DNA from: Planctomycetota bacterium
GTDB taxonomy: Bacteria > Planctomycetota > UBA1135 > UBA2386
NCBI GenBank assembly: GCA_020425885.1
Contig: JAGQRA010000222.1
Coordinates: 1 to 10,144, forward strand
Direction: 5' to 3'
DNA: 10,144 bases
This document shows positions 1 to 6,939 of the stretch, one piece after another (position 1 is the stretch's first letter; the number at the start of each line of letters is the position of its first letter). Both the position numbers and the translations under genes were made by a program. Under the pieces are notes generated by a model that was given only the letters and a program-made list of their open reading frames with translations, made no database searches and had not been told where the DNA came from.

Positions 1-373
1 CCATCGCCTGCTCGAGCAGCTCGAGCCGCACCCCCGAGTGTCCGAGGGCGAGGTTGTGGATGCGCAACGCGAACGCCAGCCGACAGGTCGCGCGGGCGAG
101 CGGCGCGCCGACACCGGTGGCGTGGCTGAGCAGCAGGTTGCGCTGCAGCCTGGCCAGCTGGTCGGAGGCGATGCGCATGCCGGCGAGCTTGCCGAAGCCG
201 GTGTTGATGCCATACATCACGGCGTCGCCGCGCACGGCCCGGTCGACGATGGCGCGGCACTTCTTGACGCGGGCGCGGACGCCGCGGCCGAGTTCGATCC
301 GCGCGCCGTCCTGGCACAACGAGATCAGCGCGCTGAGGGGAAGGGTGGGATCACCGAGCGCAATCGTGGGCAC
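1..373 (-). CDS. hutH: Histidine ammonia-lyase, N-terminal part (cut by window edge)
   Basis: The family removes ammonia from L-histidine to give urocanate, the first step of cytoplasmic histidine breakdown. Only about 124 N-terminal residues lie in the window. They contain the family signature YGINTGFGKLA (residues 54-64, with the catalytic-loop Tyr54) and LQRNLLLSHATGVG (76-89), followed by a stretch like RIHNLALGHSGVRLE. The Ser-His pair (83-84) fits histidine rather than tyrosine or phenylalanine lyases. The Ala-Ser-Gly triad that forms the MIO cofactor would lie beyond the left edge and cannot be checked. The start is GTG at 373-371: an in-frame TAG lies only 12 bases upstream (383-385) and no earlier start exists between them. 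No Shine-Dalgarno is visible. No other hut gene is seen in the window. The family call is secure. Activity cannot be judged from this fragment. Confidence 0.93.
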   Translation of the reverse strand, partial: MPTIALGDPTLPLSALISLCQDGARIELGRGVRARVKKCRAIVDRAVRGDAVMYGINTGFGKLAGMRIASDQLARLQRNLLLSHATGVGAPLARATCRLAFALRIHNLALGHSGVRLELLEQAM

Positions 374-457
374 GGGACGACGCTAGCTCGCGGGCTCGCG
401 GCCGGCAAGATCGAGGTTGATCGGACAACCCGGATCGACGCGCCTACCTCCGTCGCG

Positions 458-504
458 GCTCAGCTGGACCGAAGCACAACTCGGCTTCCGAAGCTCAGCT
501 GGAC
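458..504. repeat. 12-bp direct repeat at the apaG 3' end
   Basis: The sequence GCTCAGCTGGAC occurs at 458-469 and again at 493-504, 35 bp apart. The second copy covers the apaG stop codon and the first lies in the apaG-hutH gap. A weak 5-bp hairpin (GAAGC 471-475 with GCTTC 484-488) sits between them. There is no T-run, so it does not look like a standard terminator. The rest of the 374-494 gap shows nothing recognisable. The repeat is real, but its function is unknown. Confidence 0.5.
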
Positions 505-944
505 TTCTGGGCCTCGAGCTGCAGCGGTGGCGCGGTCGGCACGAGGAAGAAGCGATCGACATCGGCCTGGACCTTGCTGCCGTCTTCGCGCGCGAACGTG
601 TAGCTGCCTTCCATGGTGCCCCAGGTCGTTGCCAGCGGACAGTAGCTGATGTAGCTGTAGCTCTCGCCGACGGCGAGCCTGGGGTACTCGCCGACGACGC
701 CTCGACCGCGCACCTCCTCACGGCGGCCCTCGCTGTCGACGATGATCCAGTGTCGCGACAACAGCCGCACGCTGCCGCCCTCGACGGCGCTGCCATCACC
801 GTCGCCGGCGGTGCCCACGTTCGTCATCGTGATGCGGTAGGCATAGACGTGGCGTCGATTGCCAGGCTGTGATTCCTGCGGCAGGTAGGAAGCCGCGGCG
901 TCGATGCGGATCCCTGCGGTGACGGTCGTCGAGTTTGCTGGCAT
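495..944 (-). CDS. apaG: ApaG domain protein (DUF525)
   Basis: ApaG is a small fibronectin-III-like beta-sandwich protein. It has been linked to Co2+/Mg2+ homeostasis and diadenosine tetraphosphate levels, but its molecular role is unsettled. The family signatures are clear: VRLLSRHWIIVD (59-70), the glycine-rich GRGVVGEYP (80-88), and YCPLATTWGTMEGSY (101-115). At 149 residues it is longer than the usual roughly 125. Two places account for this: a Gly/Asp-rich loop at about 44-58, where most members go almost straight from the N-E-G turn to LLSRHW, and a short C-terminal tail. The ATG at 944 gives a normal family N-terminus (TAGIRIDAAASYLP). No Shine-Dalgarno is visible. It lies 107 bp downstream of the lipoprotein gene and 121 bp upstream of hutH, on the same strand. 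The family call is very secure. Confidence 0.95.
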   Translation of the reverse strand: MPANSTTVTAGIRIDAAASYLPQESQPGNRRHVYAYRITMTNVGTAGDGDGSAVEGGSVRLLSRHWIIVDSEGRREEVRGRGVVGEYPRLAVGESYSYISYCPLATTWGTMEGSYTFAREDGSKVQADVDRFFLVPTAPPLQLEAQKSS

Positions 945-1023
945 TGGTATTCAGCGGTGAAGTGGCTGCACCATAGTCCCGACGCCCGCAAATGCGAGGG
1001 GGTGGAACGCGGCGGCGGACAGC

Positions 1024-1040
1024 GGCCGAGGCAGTCGGCC
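1024..1040 (-). terminator. Small hairpin after the lipoprotein gene
   Basis: GGCCGA (1024-1029) and TCGGCC (1035-1040) form a 6-bp GC stem with a 5-base loop. It starts 12 bases after the lipoprotein stop codon on the minus strand. No T-run follows, so it is at best a weak or Rho-assisted terminator or a 3'-end stabiliser. The remainder of the 945-1051 gap, upstream of apaG, shows no promoter I would defend. Confidence 0.25.
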
Positions 1041-1051
1041 ATTGCCGGGCG

Positions 1052-1405
1052 CTAGTGCCCGTGCACGTGATCGCCGTGGTGGAACTCGAGTTTCCCGTCT
1101 GCCGAACTGAGTTCGAGGTGTTCGCCCGCGACCTTGCCGGTCCACGAATCGGCCTTGCCAGCGCCCATCAGCTGCCCCTTCACCGTGACGGCCATCGTGG
1201 ACTCGTCGAAGGTGTAGGTGCCGTCGATGTGGGAATGCTGACCATCGACGTCCTGGTGGCCGAGAATGCGAGAGCCGCCGACCTCGAACTCGAGCGTGAG
1301 GCCCGAGCCGCCGCCGGCAAGCTCCTGGTTCCAGGCGCCATCGAGCGGGTGACTGCCACAGGCGGCCAGGGCGAGCAGGACGGAGCAGATCGCGGTTCGT
1401 CGCAT
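1052..1405 (-). CDS. Small lipoprotein, lipocalin-like, His-rich C-terminus
   Basis: This is a 117-residue exported protein. The N-terminus MRRTAICSVLLALAACG has two Arg, a hydrophobic core and a good lipobox L-A-A-C (Cys16), so the mature protein should begin at a lipidated Cys16. The mature part opens with LDGAWNQE. It continues as alternating short beta-strands with Gly/Asp turns (GLTLEFEVGG, GTYTFDESTMAVTVKG, GKVAGEHLELS), which resembles small lipocalin-like or calycin domains. It ends in EFHHGDHVHGH, with five His in the last nine residues, so metal binding is plausible but unproven. The ATG at 1405 is chosen because it begins the signal peptide. The longer open frame upstream is an out-of-frame reading of the YchJ gene. 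I cannot assign it to a named family. It sits between a YchJ protein and ApaG on the same strand. Confidence 0.82.
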   Translation of the reverse strand: MRRTAICSVLLALAACGSHPLDGAWNQELAGGGSGLTLEFEVGGSRILGHQDVDGQHSHIDGTYTFDESTMAVTVKGQLMGAGKADSWTGKVAGEHLELSSADGKLEFHHGDHVHGH

Positions 1406-1467
1406 GCGCGGATCATGGCCGGGGCCAGGCCCTTTGTCACCGCCCCCGGAAGAACTCCCTAGCGGCC

Positions 1468-1968
1468 TCAGGCGACCACGCCGGGCTTGCCGCAGCACTT
1501 CTTGTACTTCTTGCCGGAACCGCACGTGCAGGGCTCGTTGGGGCCGACCTTGCGATCGACACGCTTGAACGGCCGCGGCTTGACCTCGATGCCGTCGACG
1601 AAGTACCAGACGCCGTCCTCCTTGCGAAAGCTGGCGATCTCGTGATGGGTGATGTCCTCGCCGGCCAGGGTGTAGTAGGCCTTGAACTCGACGAAGCCCT
1701 CGGTGTCGGCCTCTTGCCCCTGATCGACGTTCAGCACCTCGAGGCGATGCCAGGTCGAACGCTTCGACCATTCCTCGGTTGCCTTGCGGTCGACGAACTG
1801 ACGGCCGTCGGGGGACTGGCTCTCGACGACCCAGTCGACATTGCCGAGCGCATAGGCCGTGTAGCGCGACCGCATCAGCGCCTCGGCCGTGGTCACGATA
1901 CGGGTGCGCTCGAGCACCGGCTCGCAGCAGTCGGCGAACTCGGCGCCGCTCGTGCAGGGACACTTCAT
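1468..1968 (-). CDS. YchJ-family protein (UPF0225) with two SEC-C motifs
   Basis: This is a 166-residue cytoplasmic protein of the YchJ/UPF0225 type, whose role is unknown. It begins with one SEC-C zinc motif (C3-P-C5 ... C14-C15) and ends with another, [16 protein letters not shown] (Cys147, 149, 158, 159). SEC-C motifs bind zinc and, in SecA, contact SecB. Between them lies the NTF2-like YchJ core with the signature [15 protein letters not shown] (29-43), YYTLAG (98-103), and the strand-rich [13 protein letters not shown] (114-126). The length and the complete pair of zinc sites indicate an intact gene. The ATG at 1968 places the first cysteines directly at the N-terminus, as is usual for the family. 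No Shine-Dalgarno is seen. The lipoprotein gene follows after 62 bp and the unrecognised helical-protein gene precedes it by 87 bp. Confidence 0.93.
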   Translation of the reverse strand: MKCPCTSGAEFADCCEPVLERTRIVTTAEALMRSRYTAYALGNVDWVVESQSPDGRQFVDRKATEEWSKRSTWHRLEVLNVDQGQEADTEGFVEFKAYYTLAGEDITHHEIASFRKEDGVWYFVDGIEVKPRPFKRVDRKVGPNEPCTCGSGKKYKKCCGKPGVVA

Positions 1969-2055
1969 GCCGCTGAACGTAGCCAGCGACCGCGCCGGCT
2001 TGAATGGGCGCGGCCCGATTCTCGGCCGGCGAGGCCGGGTGCCCCACTCAGGACA

Positions 2056-2547
2056 TCAGTTCTCGAGGGCGGCGAGCCGGCGGGCGAACTCGGCCGCGAC
2101 CAGGTCCACGATCTGTCGCGCCTCGTCACCGAGGTCGGCGAGCAGCTCCCGTGACTCGGCGACACCCTGCTCGAAGGCGGCGGTCCGTTCCTGCTGGCGA
2201 CCGCGCGGCGCCGACGCCTGACCGACGAGCTGGTTCTGGTCGGACAGCAACCGGCTCAGGAAGACCTCGATCGACTCGCCCTCGACGATCTCGGCAAAGG
2301 CCGGCACGTGGACCGAGCCGAGTCCGAGTCGCTGGCGGGTGACCGCAAGGACCCGTTCCCGCAGCAACAGCATGGCGGCCACGGCGTCGGATCGGACCTC
2401 GACCTCGTCGCTGCCTCGGACCTGGGTCGGCTCGCCCTCATCCTCCTGAGCGGCCCGGCGACGCGGCGCCTGTTCCTCGGACGGGCGGCTGGCAAACCCT
2501 CCGAGCGCTGGCAGCGAACCCGTGCGGCGCACCCCGTCTTCACCCAC
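2056..2547 (-). CDS. Unrecognised helical protein, 163 aa
   Basis: I do not recognise this family. Residues 1-55 are charged and low in complexity (GFASRPSEEQAPRRRAAQED), probably disordered. Residues 55-163 look like an all-helical domain: AMLLLRERVLAVTRQRLGL (59-77), then a conserved-looking core VPAFAEIVEGESIEVFLSRL (81-100), then two amphipathic helices ending in FARRLAALEN. It has no signal peptide, membrane segment or cysteines, so it is probably cytoplasmic. The GTG at 2547 is chosen because it has the only good Shine-Dalgarno nearby, GAGGA with 6-base spacing. A longer frame from an ATG at 2736 would add Arg/Pro/Ala-rich sequence with no protein-like features and would run into the Kelch gene's upstream region. 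The protein could act as a small adaptor, but nothing in the sequence shows this. Confidence 0.7.
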   Translation of the reverse strand: MGEDGVRRTGSLPALGGFASRPSEEQAPRRRAAQEDEGEPTQVRGSDEVEVRSDAVAAMLLLRERVLAVTRQRLGLGSVHVPAFAEIVEGESIEVFLSRLLSDQNQLVGQASAPRGRQQERTAAFEQGVAESRELLADLGDEARQIVDLVAAEFARRLAALEN

Positions 2548-2553
2548 CGTTGA

Positions 2554-2558
2554 TCCTC
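2554..2558 (-). promoter_or_regulatory. Shine-Dalgarno deciding the GTG start at 2547
   Basis: On the minus strand, GAGGA ends 6 bases before the GTG at 2547-2545. It is one of only two good ribosome-binding sites I see in the window, and it supports a 163-residue product over the longer in-frame alternatives starting at 2649 (TTG) or 2736 (ATG). Confidence 0.6.
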
Positions 2559-2760
2559 GCTCGAATCCAGGGCCGACGAGGCCCGGAGTGCATGCCGGCT
2601 TTCGCGACGCCGCACCCCGGGAAGGCCCGATGATCTCATTCTCGGACAAGGGTGCGCCGTCTTGAGCACGCGGTGCAGGCAGAAGTCGGTTACGCTTGCC
2701 AACGCGGCACGATGCCGCGGCACACCGCCACCGCAAGGCTCGCTTCGTCCTCGCAACGCC
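2559..2760. promoter_or_regulatory. Divergent intergenic region with a 7-3-7 palindrome
   Basis: These roughly 200 bases lie between the minus-strand helical-protein gene and the plus-strand Kelch gene and must hold at least one promoter. The clearest structure is an inverted repeat at 2703-2719 (CGCGGCA-CGA-TGCCGCG), 41 bp before the Kelch ATG. It could be an operator or an mRNA leader hairpin. I see no convincing -35/-10 pair and no Shine-Dalgarno for the Kelch gene. Confidence 0.35.
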
Positions 2761-4308
2761 ATGTTCCTACGCAACACTTCCGCTCTCGTTCTCACCGCCG
2801 CAGCTCTGCTCGGGCAGAACGACTTCGATCTCCACAAGACGACACCCGGCACGCTCGGCAGCCCGCTGCTGCTGAGCTACGACGGCGCCCCGGCGTCCAA
2901 CCTCTGCATCCTCATGGTGTCCTTCAGCAGCGGACCGACGGCGATCTCGGCGTTCGATCCGAACGACACGAGGAGCGTCCAGGTCGGCACCGAGCTGTCC
3001 AGCGGTTGGATCTTCACCGTGTCGGACCCGGGCGGCAACGGCGGCTTCGCGATGGCCCTGCCGAACAACGCGGCATTCAACGACCTGGTGCTGCACTGGC
3101 AGGTCGCCGCCCTCGCGACCTCCGGCCCGCTGCTGGTGGGCCAGATCAGCAATGACATCGTGACCCAGACCGGGCTGGCACAGACCGCGGTCGCGGCCAG
3201 GGACACGCTGCTTGCCGCGCGCGGGTTCAGCGTGGGCTTCTTCGACCGCGACAACAACGCCGATGCCGGCGACTTCATCGTGGCCGGCGGCGGCGCCGGC
3301 AACCTGACCAGCGCGTCGGGGCTGGCGTCGACCGAGCTGTGGGACTTCCGCCACATGCAGGTGCGGGCCGGCGCGAACATGACGACGTCGCGCGCCCTGC
3401 ACCTGGCGGTGCCGCTCAACGACGATCGCGTGCTGATCGTCGGCGGCGTCGACGGTACCGGAGCGGTGCTCGCCAGCTGCGAACTCTACGACCCGACGAC
3501 CGACAGCTTCGCCGCGACCGGCGGCATGGCGACGCCGCGCGTGCTGCACGCCGCCTGCCGCCTGGCCGACGGCCGCGTGATGGTCGCCGGCGGCACCTCG
3601 AGCCTCGCCGACACCACGTCGGCGATCACCGGGGCGCTGAACAGGGTCGAGATCTATGACCCGAACACCGGGACCTGGAGCAACGGTCCCGCGATCGGTG
3701 GCCGACGGCTGGCGCCGGCGCTGACCTTGCTGTCGAACGGGCAGGTGATGGCGAGCGGCGGCGTCGAGGTCGGCTTCCTGTTCGGCATCCCGATCTCGGC
3801 GATCAGCACGACCAACGTGCAGCGCTGGAACCCGAGCACCAACTCCTGGAGCAACGGCCCGAACATGAGCCAGGGCCGCGCCGGCCATCACTACAACCAG
3901 GTCACGCTCAACGACGGCCGGGTGCTGCTCTCGGGCGGCACCCAGGTGCCGAGCCTGCTGGGCGCGGCCAATGCCGCCCCGATCAGCGGCGCCGAACTCT
4001 ACAACCCGGCGACCAACTCCTGGACCGTCGCCAACATGCCGACCGCACGCGCACTGCACTCGGCGAACGTGCTGCCGAACGGTGACGTCGTCGTCTGTGG
4101 CGGCGCGCAAGGCACGCTGACGGTGCCCAGCTCGATCGCCGCGGTCGAACGCTTCGATCCCACGACCAACTCGTGGACCGCGCTGCCAGCGCTGCCGACG
4201 CCGCGCTCGGGTCACGCCGCGGCCGTGATGCCCGATGGTACGCTGCTGCTGTTCGGCGGCCAGGGCGTGGCGACGACGACCGCGACCATCGAGACGCTGC
4301 GCTTCTGA
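2761..4308 (+). CDS. Secreted Kelch-repeat beta-propeller protein
   Basis: This is a 515-residue exported protein, probably a binding or scaffold protein of the periplasm or cell surface. MFLRNTSALVLTAAALLGQ is a short signal peptide. Residues 20-135 look like a beta-sandwich (LGSPLLLSYDGAP, then GGNGGFAMALPNNAAFNDL), a style I associate with planctomycete exported proteins. From about 160 to the end run Kelch-type repeats of about 50-58 residues: H-x-A-x-x-L-x-D-G-R-V-hydrophobic-GG, then E-x-Y-D/N-P-x-T-x-S/T-W. Di-glycines at about 177, 228, 277, 333, 392, 447 and 499 suggest six or seven blades. It ends directly after the last repeat without a sorting tail. No catalytic residues of the related galactose oxidases are evident. 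The ATG at 2761 is chosen because it begins the signal peptide. The 33-residue in-frame extension from 2662 would bury that peptide. The GT87 gene follows after 13 bp. Confidence 0.9.
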   Translation: MFLRNTSALVLTAAALLGQNDFDLHKTTPGTLGSPLLLSYDGAPASNLCILMVSFSSGPTAISAFDPNDTRSVQVGTELSSGWIFTVSDPGGNGGFAMALPNNAAFNDLVLHWQVAALATSGPLLVGQISNDIVTQTGLAQTAVAARDTLLAARGFSVGFFDRDNNADAGDFIVAGGGAGNLTSASGLASTELWDFRHMQVRAGANMTTSRALHLAVPLNDDRVLIVGGVDGTGAVLASCELYDPTTDSFAATGGMATPRVLHAACRLADGRVMVAGGTSSLADTTSAITGALNRVEIYDPNTGTWSNGPAIGGRRLAPALTLLSNGQVMASGGVEVGFLFGIPISAISTTNVQRWNPSTNSWSNGPNMSQGRAGHHYNQVTLNDGRVLLSGGTQVPSLLGAANAAPISGAELYNPATNSWTVANMPTARALHSANVLPNGDVVVCGGAQGTLTVPSSIAAVERFDPTTNSWTALPALPTPRSGHAAAVMPDGTLLLFGGQGVATTTATIETLRF

Positions 4309-4324
4309 TGTCGAGCCGCTGATG
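4306..4324 (+). promoter_or_regulatory. Chained TGATG stop/start junction
   Basis: The Kelch stop TGA (4306-4308) shares its A with an ATG at 4308-4310. That ATG opens a four-codon micro-frame (Met-Ser-Ser-Arg). The micro-frame's TGA (4320-4322) in turn shares its A with the ATG of the GT87 gene (4322-4324). The GT87 start has no Shine-Dalgarno, so termination-reinitiation coupling from the Kelch gene is a reasonable reading. It could also be chance. Confidence 0.35.
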
Positions 4325-5659
4325 GCCACCCGGCGGCGCGCAGCGCGGTTCGTCTGGCCCCTGGTCTGGGTAGCGCTCGGCATCGTCCTCGTCGCGCGCG
4401 CGACCGGACGGCCGTCGTCGCGCGGCGTCATCCTCGACCACCTCGAGTTCGGCCGCCGCCTGCTCGCCGGCGAGGACGTCCACGGTCCCTGGAAGTCGGA
4501 CCCGGACGCGCCGGTGCGGCCGCTGCACGCGCCGTATCCGCCGTCGTTCGGGCTGATGACGGCGCCGTTCGCCGTCATCGATGCGGTCCTCGGGCCGCGC
4601 GCGGCGCGCGCCGGCTGGGCGCTGCTGCAGGTCCTGGCCCTGGCCGCGATGGCCTGGCAGCTGCGCCGCCTGACCGCGGGGCGGGCACCTCCAGGGATGG
4701 AATCGACGTGGCACTGGCTCTGGTTCGGCACGTTCCTGCTCGGCGCGCGGTTCATCCTGCGCGATGCGCACGGCGGCGGCGGCAACCTCATCAACGTGGC
4801 GATGTGCCTGCTCGCGTTCGGCAGCGCCGAGCGCGGCCGACCCGTCACCGCCGGGCTGCTGCTCGGCTTCTCGCTGCTGACCAAACCGACGCAGCTTTGG
4901 TTGCTGCCGGTGTTCTGGCTGCTCGGCCACCGACGGGCGGCCGCGTCGACGGTGCTCGCCGGGGTCGCCGGCGTCGTGCTCACCCTGGCCCTGCAACGCT
5001 TCGACCTCGCGCCATGGCTGCGCTGGTTCGAGGGCAGTTTCGCGCTCGCTTTGCAGTCGGATCCATGGGCCGTGCCCGCGCTCGAGTTCCCGCCGTTCGA
5101 ATGGATGAACCAATCGCTGCGCTGCGCGGTCGCGCGCTGGTGCGGCACCGTGCCCGACGAGTTCGCCGCCAGGGTCGCGCTCGGCGTGCCGGCGGGGCTC
5201 GGGCTGTCGGCAACCACCGTCGCCCTGCTCGCGCGCGCCCTGAACCTGGCGCTGATCGCCGGGCTGCTGCTCTCGGCCTGGCGCGCGCGACCTCGCGCCG
5301 CGGCGCGATTGTGGCTGTTCGCCGCCGCGCTGGTGGCTTCGGTCCTGCTGAGTCCGCTGAGCTGGAAGGCGCATCACACCGCGCTGCTGCCGATCCTGTT
5401 CCTGCTGCTGCAGGAGGCGCGGTGGCGGCGCTCCCGGCGCGCGGCTGCCGCGATGCTGCTCGGCGGCTGGGCGCTCTGCTGCGCCGTGCCCGGCCGCGAC
5501 CTGGTCGGCGACGACCTCGACGAGTGGCTCAACAGCGTCTACGTCGTCACCTTCTGGGACCTGGTCCTGCTCGGCGTGGCGCTCGCGCTGGCTCACCGGG
5601 TTTCGGTGCGGTCAGCGACGGCGTGCGAGCACGACGATGCCGCGTTCCCGGCACCGTGA
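4322..5659 (+). CDS. GT87-type polytopic glycosyltransferase (DUF2029)
   Basis: This 445-residue inner-membrane protein is of the GT-C fold. The best-known GT87 members are mycobacterial mannosyltransferases that take mannose from polyprenyl-phosphate-mannose outside the cytoplasmic face. It shows a first membrane helix (10-26) followed by a loop with Asp39 (VILDHLEFGRRLLAGEDVH), the probable catalytic-loop acid. It then has the YPP motif (72-74), NLINVAMCLLAFG (155-167), GLLLGFSLLTKPTQLWLLP (178-196), and LSPLSWKAHHTALLPI (343-358), all in family order. About ten hydrophobic segments are visible. The donor and acceptor cannot be read from the sequence. It is probably co-transcribed with the Kelch gene. 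Its last 48 bases overlap, antisense, the 3' end of the PMT-like gene. The family call is good and the specificity is unknown. Confidence 0.88.
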   Translation: MATRRRAARFVWPLVWVALGIVLVARATGRPSSRGVILDHLEFGRRLLAGEDVHGPWKSDPDAPVRPLHAPYPPSFGLMTAPFAVIDAVLGPRAARAGWALLQVLALAAMAWQLRRLTAGRAPPGMESTWHWLWFGTFLLGARFILRDAHGGGGNLINVAMCLLAFGSAERGRPVTAGLLLGFSLLTKPTQLWLLPVFWLLGHRRAAASTVLAGVAGVVLTLALQRFDLAPWLRWFEGSFALALQSDPWAVPALEFPPFEWMNQSLRCAVARWCGTVPDEFAARVALGVPAGLGLSATTVALLARALNLALIAGLLLSAWRARPRAAARLWLFAAALVASVLLSPLSWKAHHTALLPILFLLLQEARWRRSRRAAAAMLLGGWALCCAVPGRDLVGDDLDEWLNSVYVVTFWDLVLLGVALALAHRVSVRSATACEHDDAAFPAP

Positions 5660-6937
5660 ACCGACGGGCTCCGGAATCTCGACGCGCCCGAACGTGGCCG
5701 TCAGCGCGCCTTCGATCTGTCGTGACGACTCGCGCCGGCTGCGCTCGCTGAACACGAAGTAGCGCACTTCCGGCGGGGCGGCCATGGCCACCAGCTGCGC
5801 GGTGTCGAAGTGACGCGGCGGCAACGGCTGCTGCCCGGCGAACCAGATCACCCGGGTCAGGTCACCGGTGACACGTTGCCCCGGCTCGAGCCACGCCCCG
5901 ATCCACAGGCCGAGGTCGCGTTCGACGATGCGATCGGGATCGATGCGACCGCGCACGGTCCCGGTCATGCCGAACGCCAGCAGTCCGATCAGCACGACCG
6001 CGCGCCATCTGGCCGGAATGCGCAGCAGCGCCGCACCGGCGAGGGCGAAGGCCGGGATCGCACAGGACAGCAGGAAGCGGCGGCGCACGACGAAGGTGCA
6101 GACGACCGCGACCTGCAGCGCGATCTGCCACCACAGCGCGGGCGCGGTCGGCAGGGCACGACGCCAGCGTGGCACGGCCCATGGCAACAGCAGCGCCCCG
6201 AGCGGACCGTAGGCCTCGAACCAGGCGCCCCAGACCTCGAGCAGATTGGCCAGGATGGCGCCGCGTTCGGGCAGATCGTCGCGCGTGTCGTGGAAGCCGA
6301 GGATCGGCAGCGGATCGGCCCCGTGGCCGCAGAGCCAGCGGGTGACGGCCAACAGCGCCACGCCGGCGGCCGCGCCGGGGACAGTGCGCCAGGCCTGCCG
6401 CGGTCGCGCGAGCAGGAACGAGCTGGCCAGCAACAGACCCTCCGGCCTGATCCAGAACGCCAGACCGGCCACTGCCCCGACCAGCCAGAACCGACCGCAC
6501 AGGCCGGCCACGGTGCCCCAGGCCATCAGCAGCAGGAACGACGGTTCGCTGTAGACCTCGATGACGACGCGGACGAGCAGCGAGCCGGTCACGAACAGCA
6601 GGCAGGTCACGAGGTCGACGGTCGGTACTCCCGGAGACAGGCGGCGGGCGATCCAGGCCAACGGCCAGACCGTCCATGCGAAGGCGCCGACGTTGACGAT
6701 GTCCGCGGCCGCCGACACCGCCACGCCACAGCTTGCCAACGCGGCGACCAGCAGCGGGAAGCCGGGCGGGAACACCAATGCCAGCGCAGCCTGCCACTCG
6801 CCGGCCGCGAACCGCTCCGCCATCCAGAGATAGGAGACCCCGTCCTCGGACGGCACCGCACTCTTGCTGGCCAGGCCGCCGGCCCAGATCACGGCGAGGA
6901 CTGCGCACGCGAAGGTCTGGCCCCGGCTGTGCGGCAC
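5612..6937 (-). CDS. ArnT/PMT-like membrane glycosyltransferase
   Basis: This is a polytopic GT-C protein of about 441 residues, of the PMT_2/ArnT-like group that transfers sugars from polyprenyl-phosphate donors at the outer face of the membrane. Numbered from the GTG at 6943, it shows a first helix (11-25) and an acidic loop SEDGVSYLWMAERFAAGEW (32-50) carrying the Glu-Asp expected of the catalytic loop. It then has EVYSEPSFLLLMAWGTV (129-145) and GLAFWIRPEGLLL (160-172), followed by more helices. A soluble C-terminal part (about 345-443) lies outside the membrane by family topology. Two GTG codons compete for the start. The one at 6937 is preferred because a perfect AAGGAG lies 5 bases upstream, while the GTG at 6943 would overlap the FAH stop as GTGA. 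It is the last gene of a three-gene operon. The sugar and acceptor are unknown. Confidence 0.85.
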   Translation of the reverse strand: MPHSRGQTFACAVLAVIWAGGLASKSAVPSEDGVSYLWMAERFAAGEWQAALALVFPPGFPLLVAALASCGVAVSAAADIVNVGAFAWTVWPLAWIARRLSPGVPTVDLVTCLLFVTGSLLVRVVIEVYSEPSFLLLMAWGTVAGLCGRFWLVGAVAGLAFWIRPEGLLLASSFLLARPRQAWRTVPGAAAGVALLAVTRWLCGHGADPLPILGFHDTRDDLPERGAILANLLEVWGAWFEAYGPLGALLLPWAVPRWRRALPTAPALWWQIALQVAVVCTFVVRRRFLLSCAIPAFALAGAALLRIPARWRAVVLIGLLAFGMTGTVRGRIDPDRIVERDLGLWIGAWLEPGQRVTGDLTRVIWFAGQQPLPPRHFDTAQLVAMAAPPEVRYFVFSERSRRESSRQIEGALTATFGRVEIPEPVGSRCRERGIVVLARRR

Positions 6938-6939
6938 CG

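Noticed and set aside
1052..2047. An apparent 331-residue fusion covering both the YchJ and lipoprotein genes
   Set aside because: The lipoprotein lies in this frame but YchJ is in another. The upstream part is YchJ read out of frame, and the lipoprotein has its own ATG, signal peptide and lipobox at 1405.
2767..5217. An 816-residue open frame on the minus strand opposite the Kelch and GT87 genes
   Set aside because: Both genes on the other strand have strong domain evidence. The antisense product is Arg/Ala/Gly/His-rich without any recognisable fold, a known artefact of high GC.
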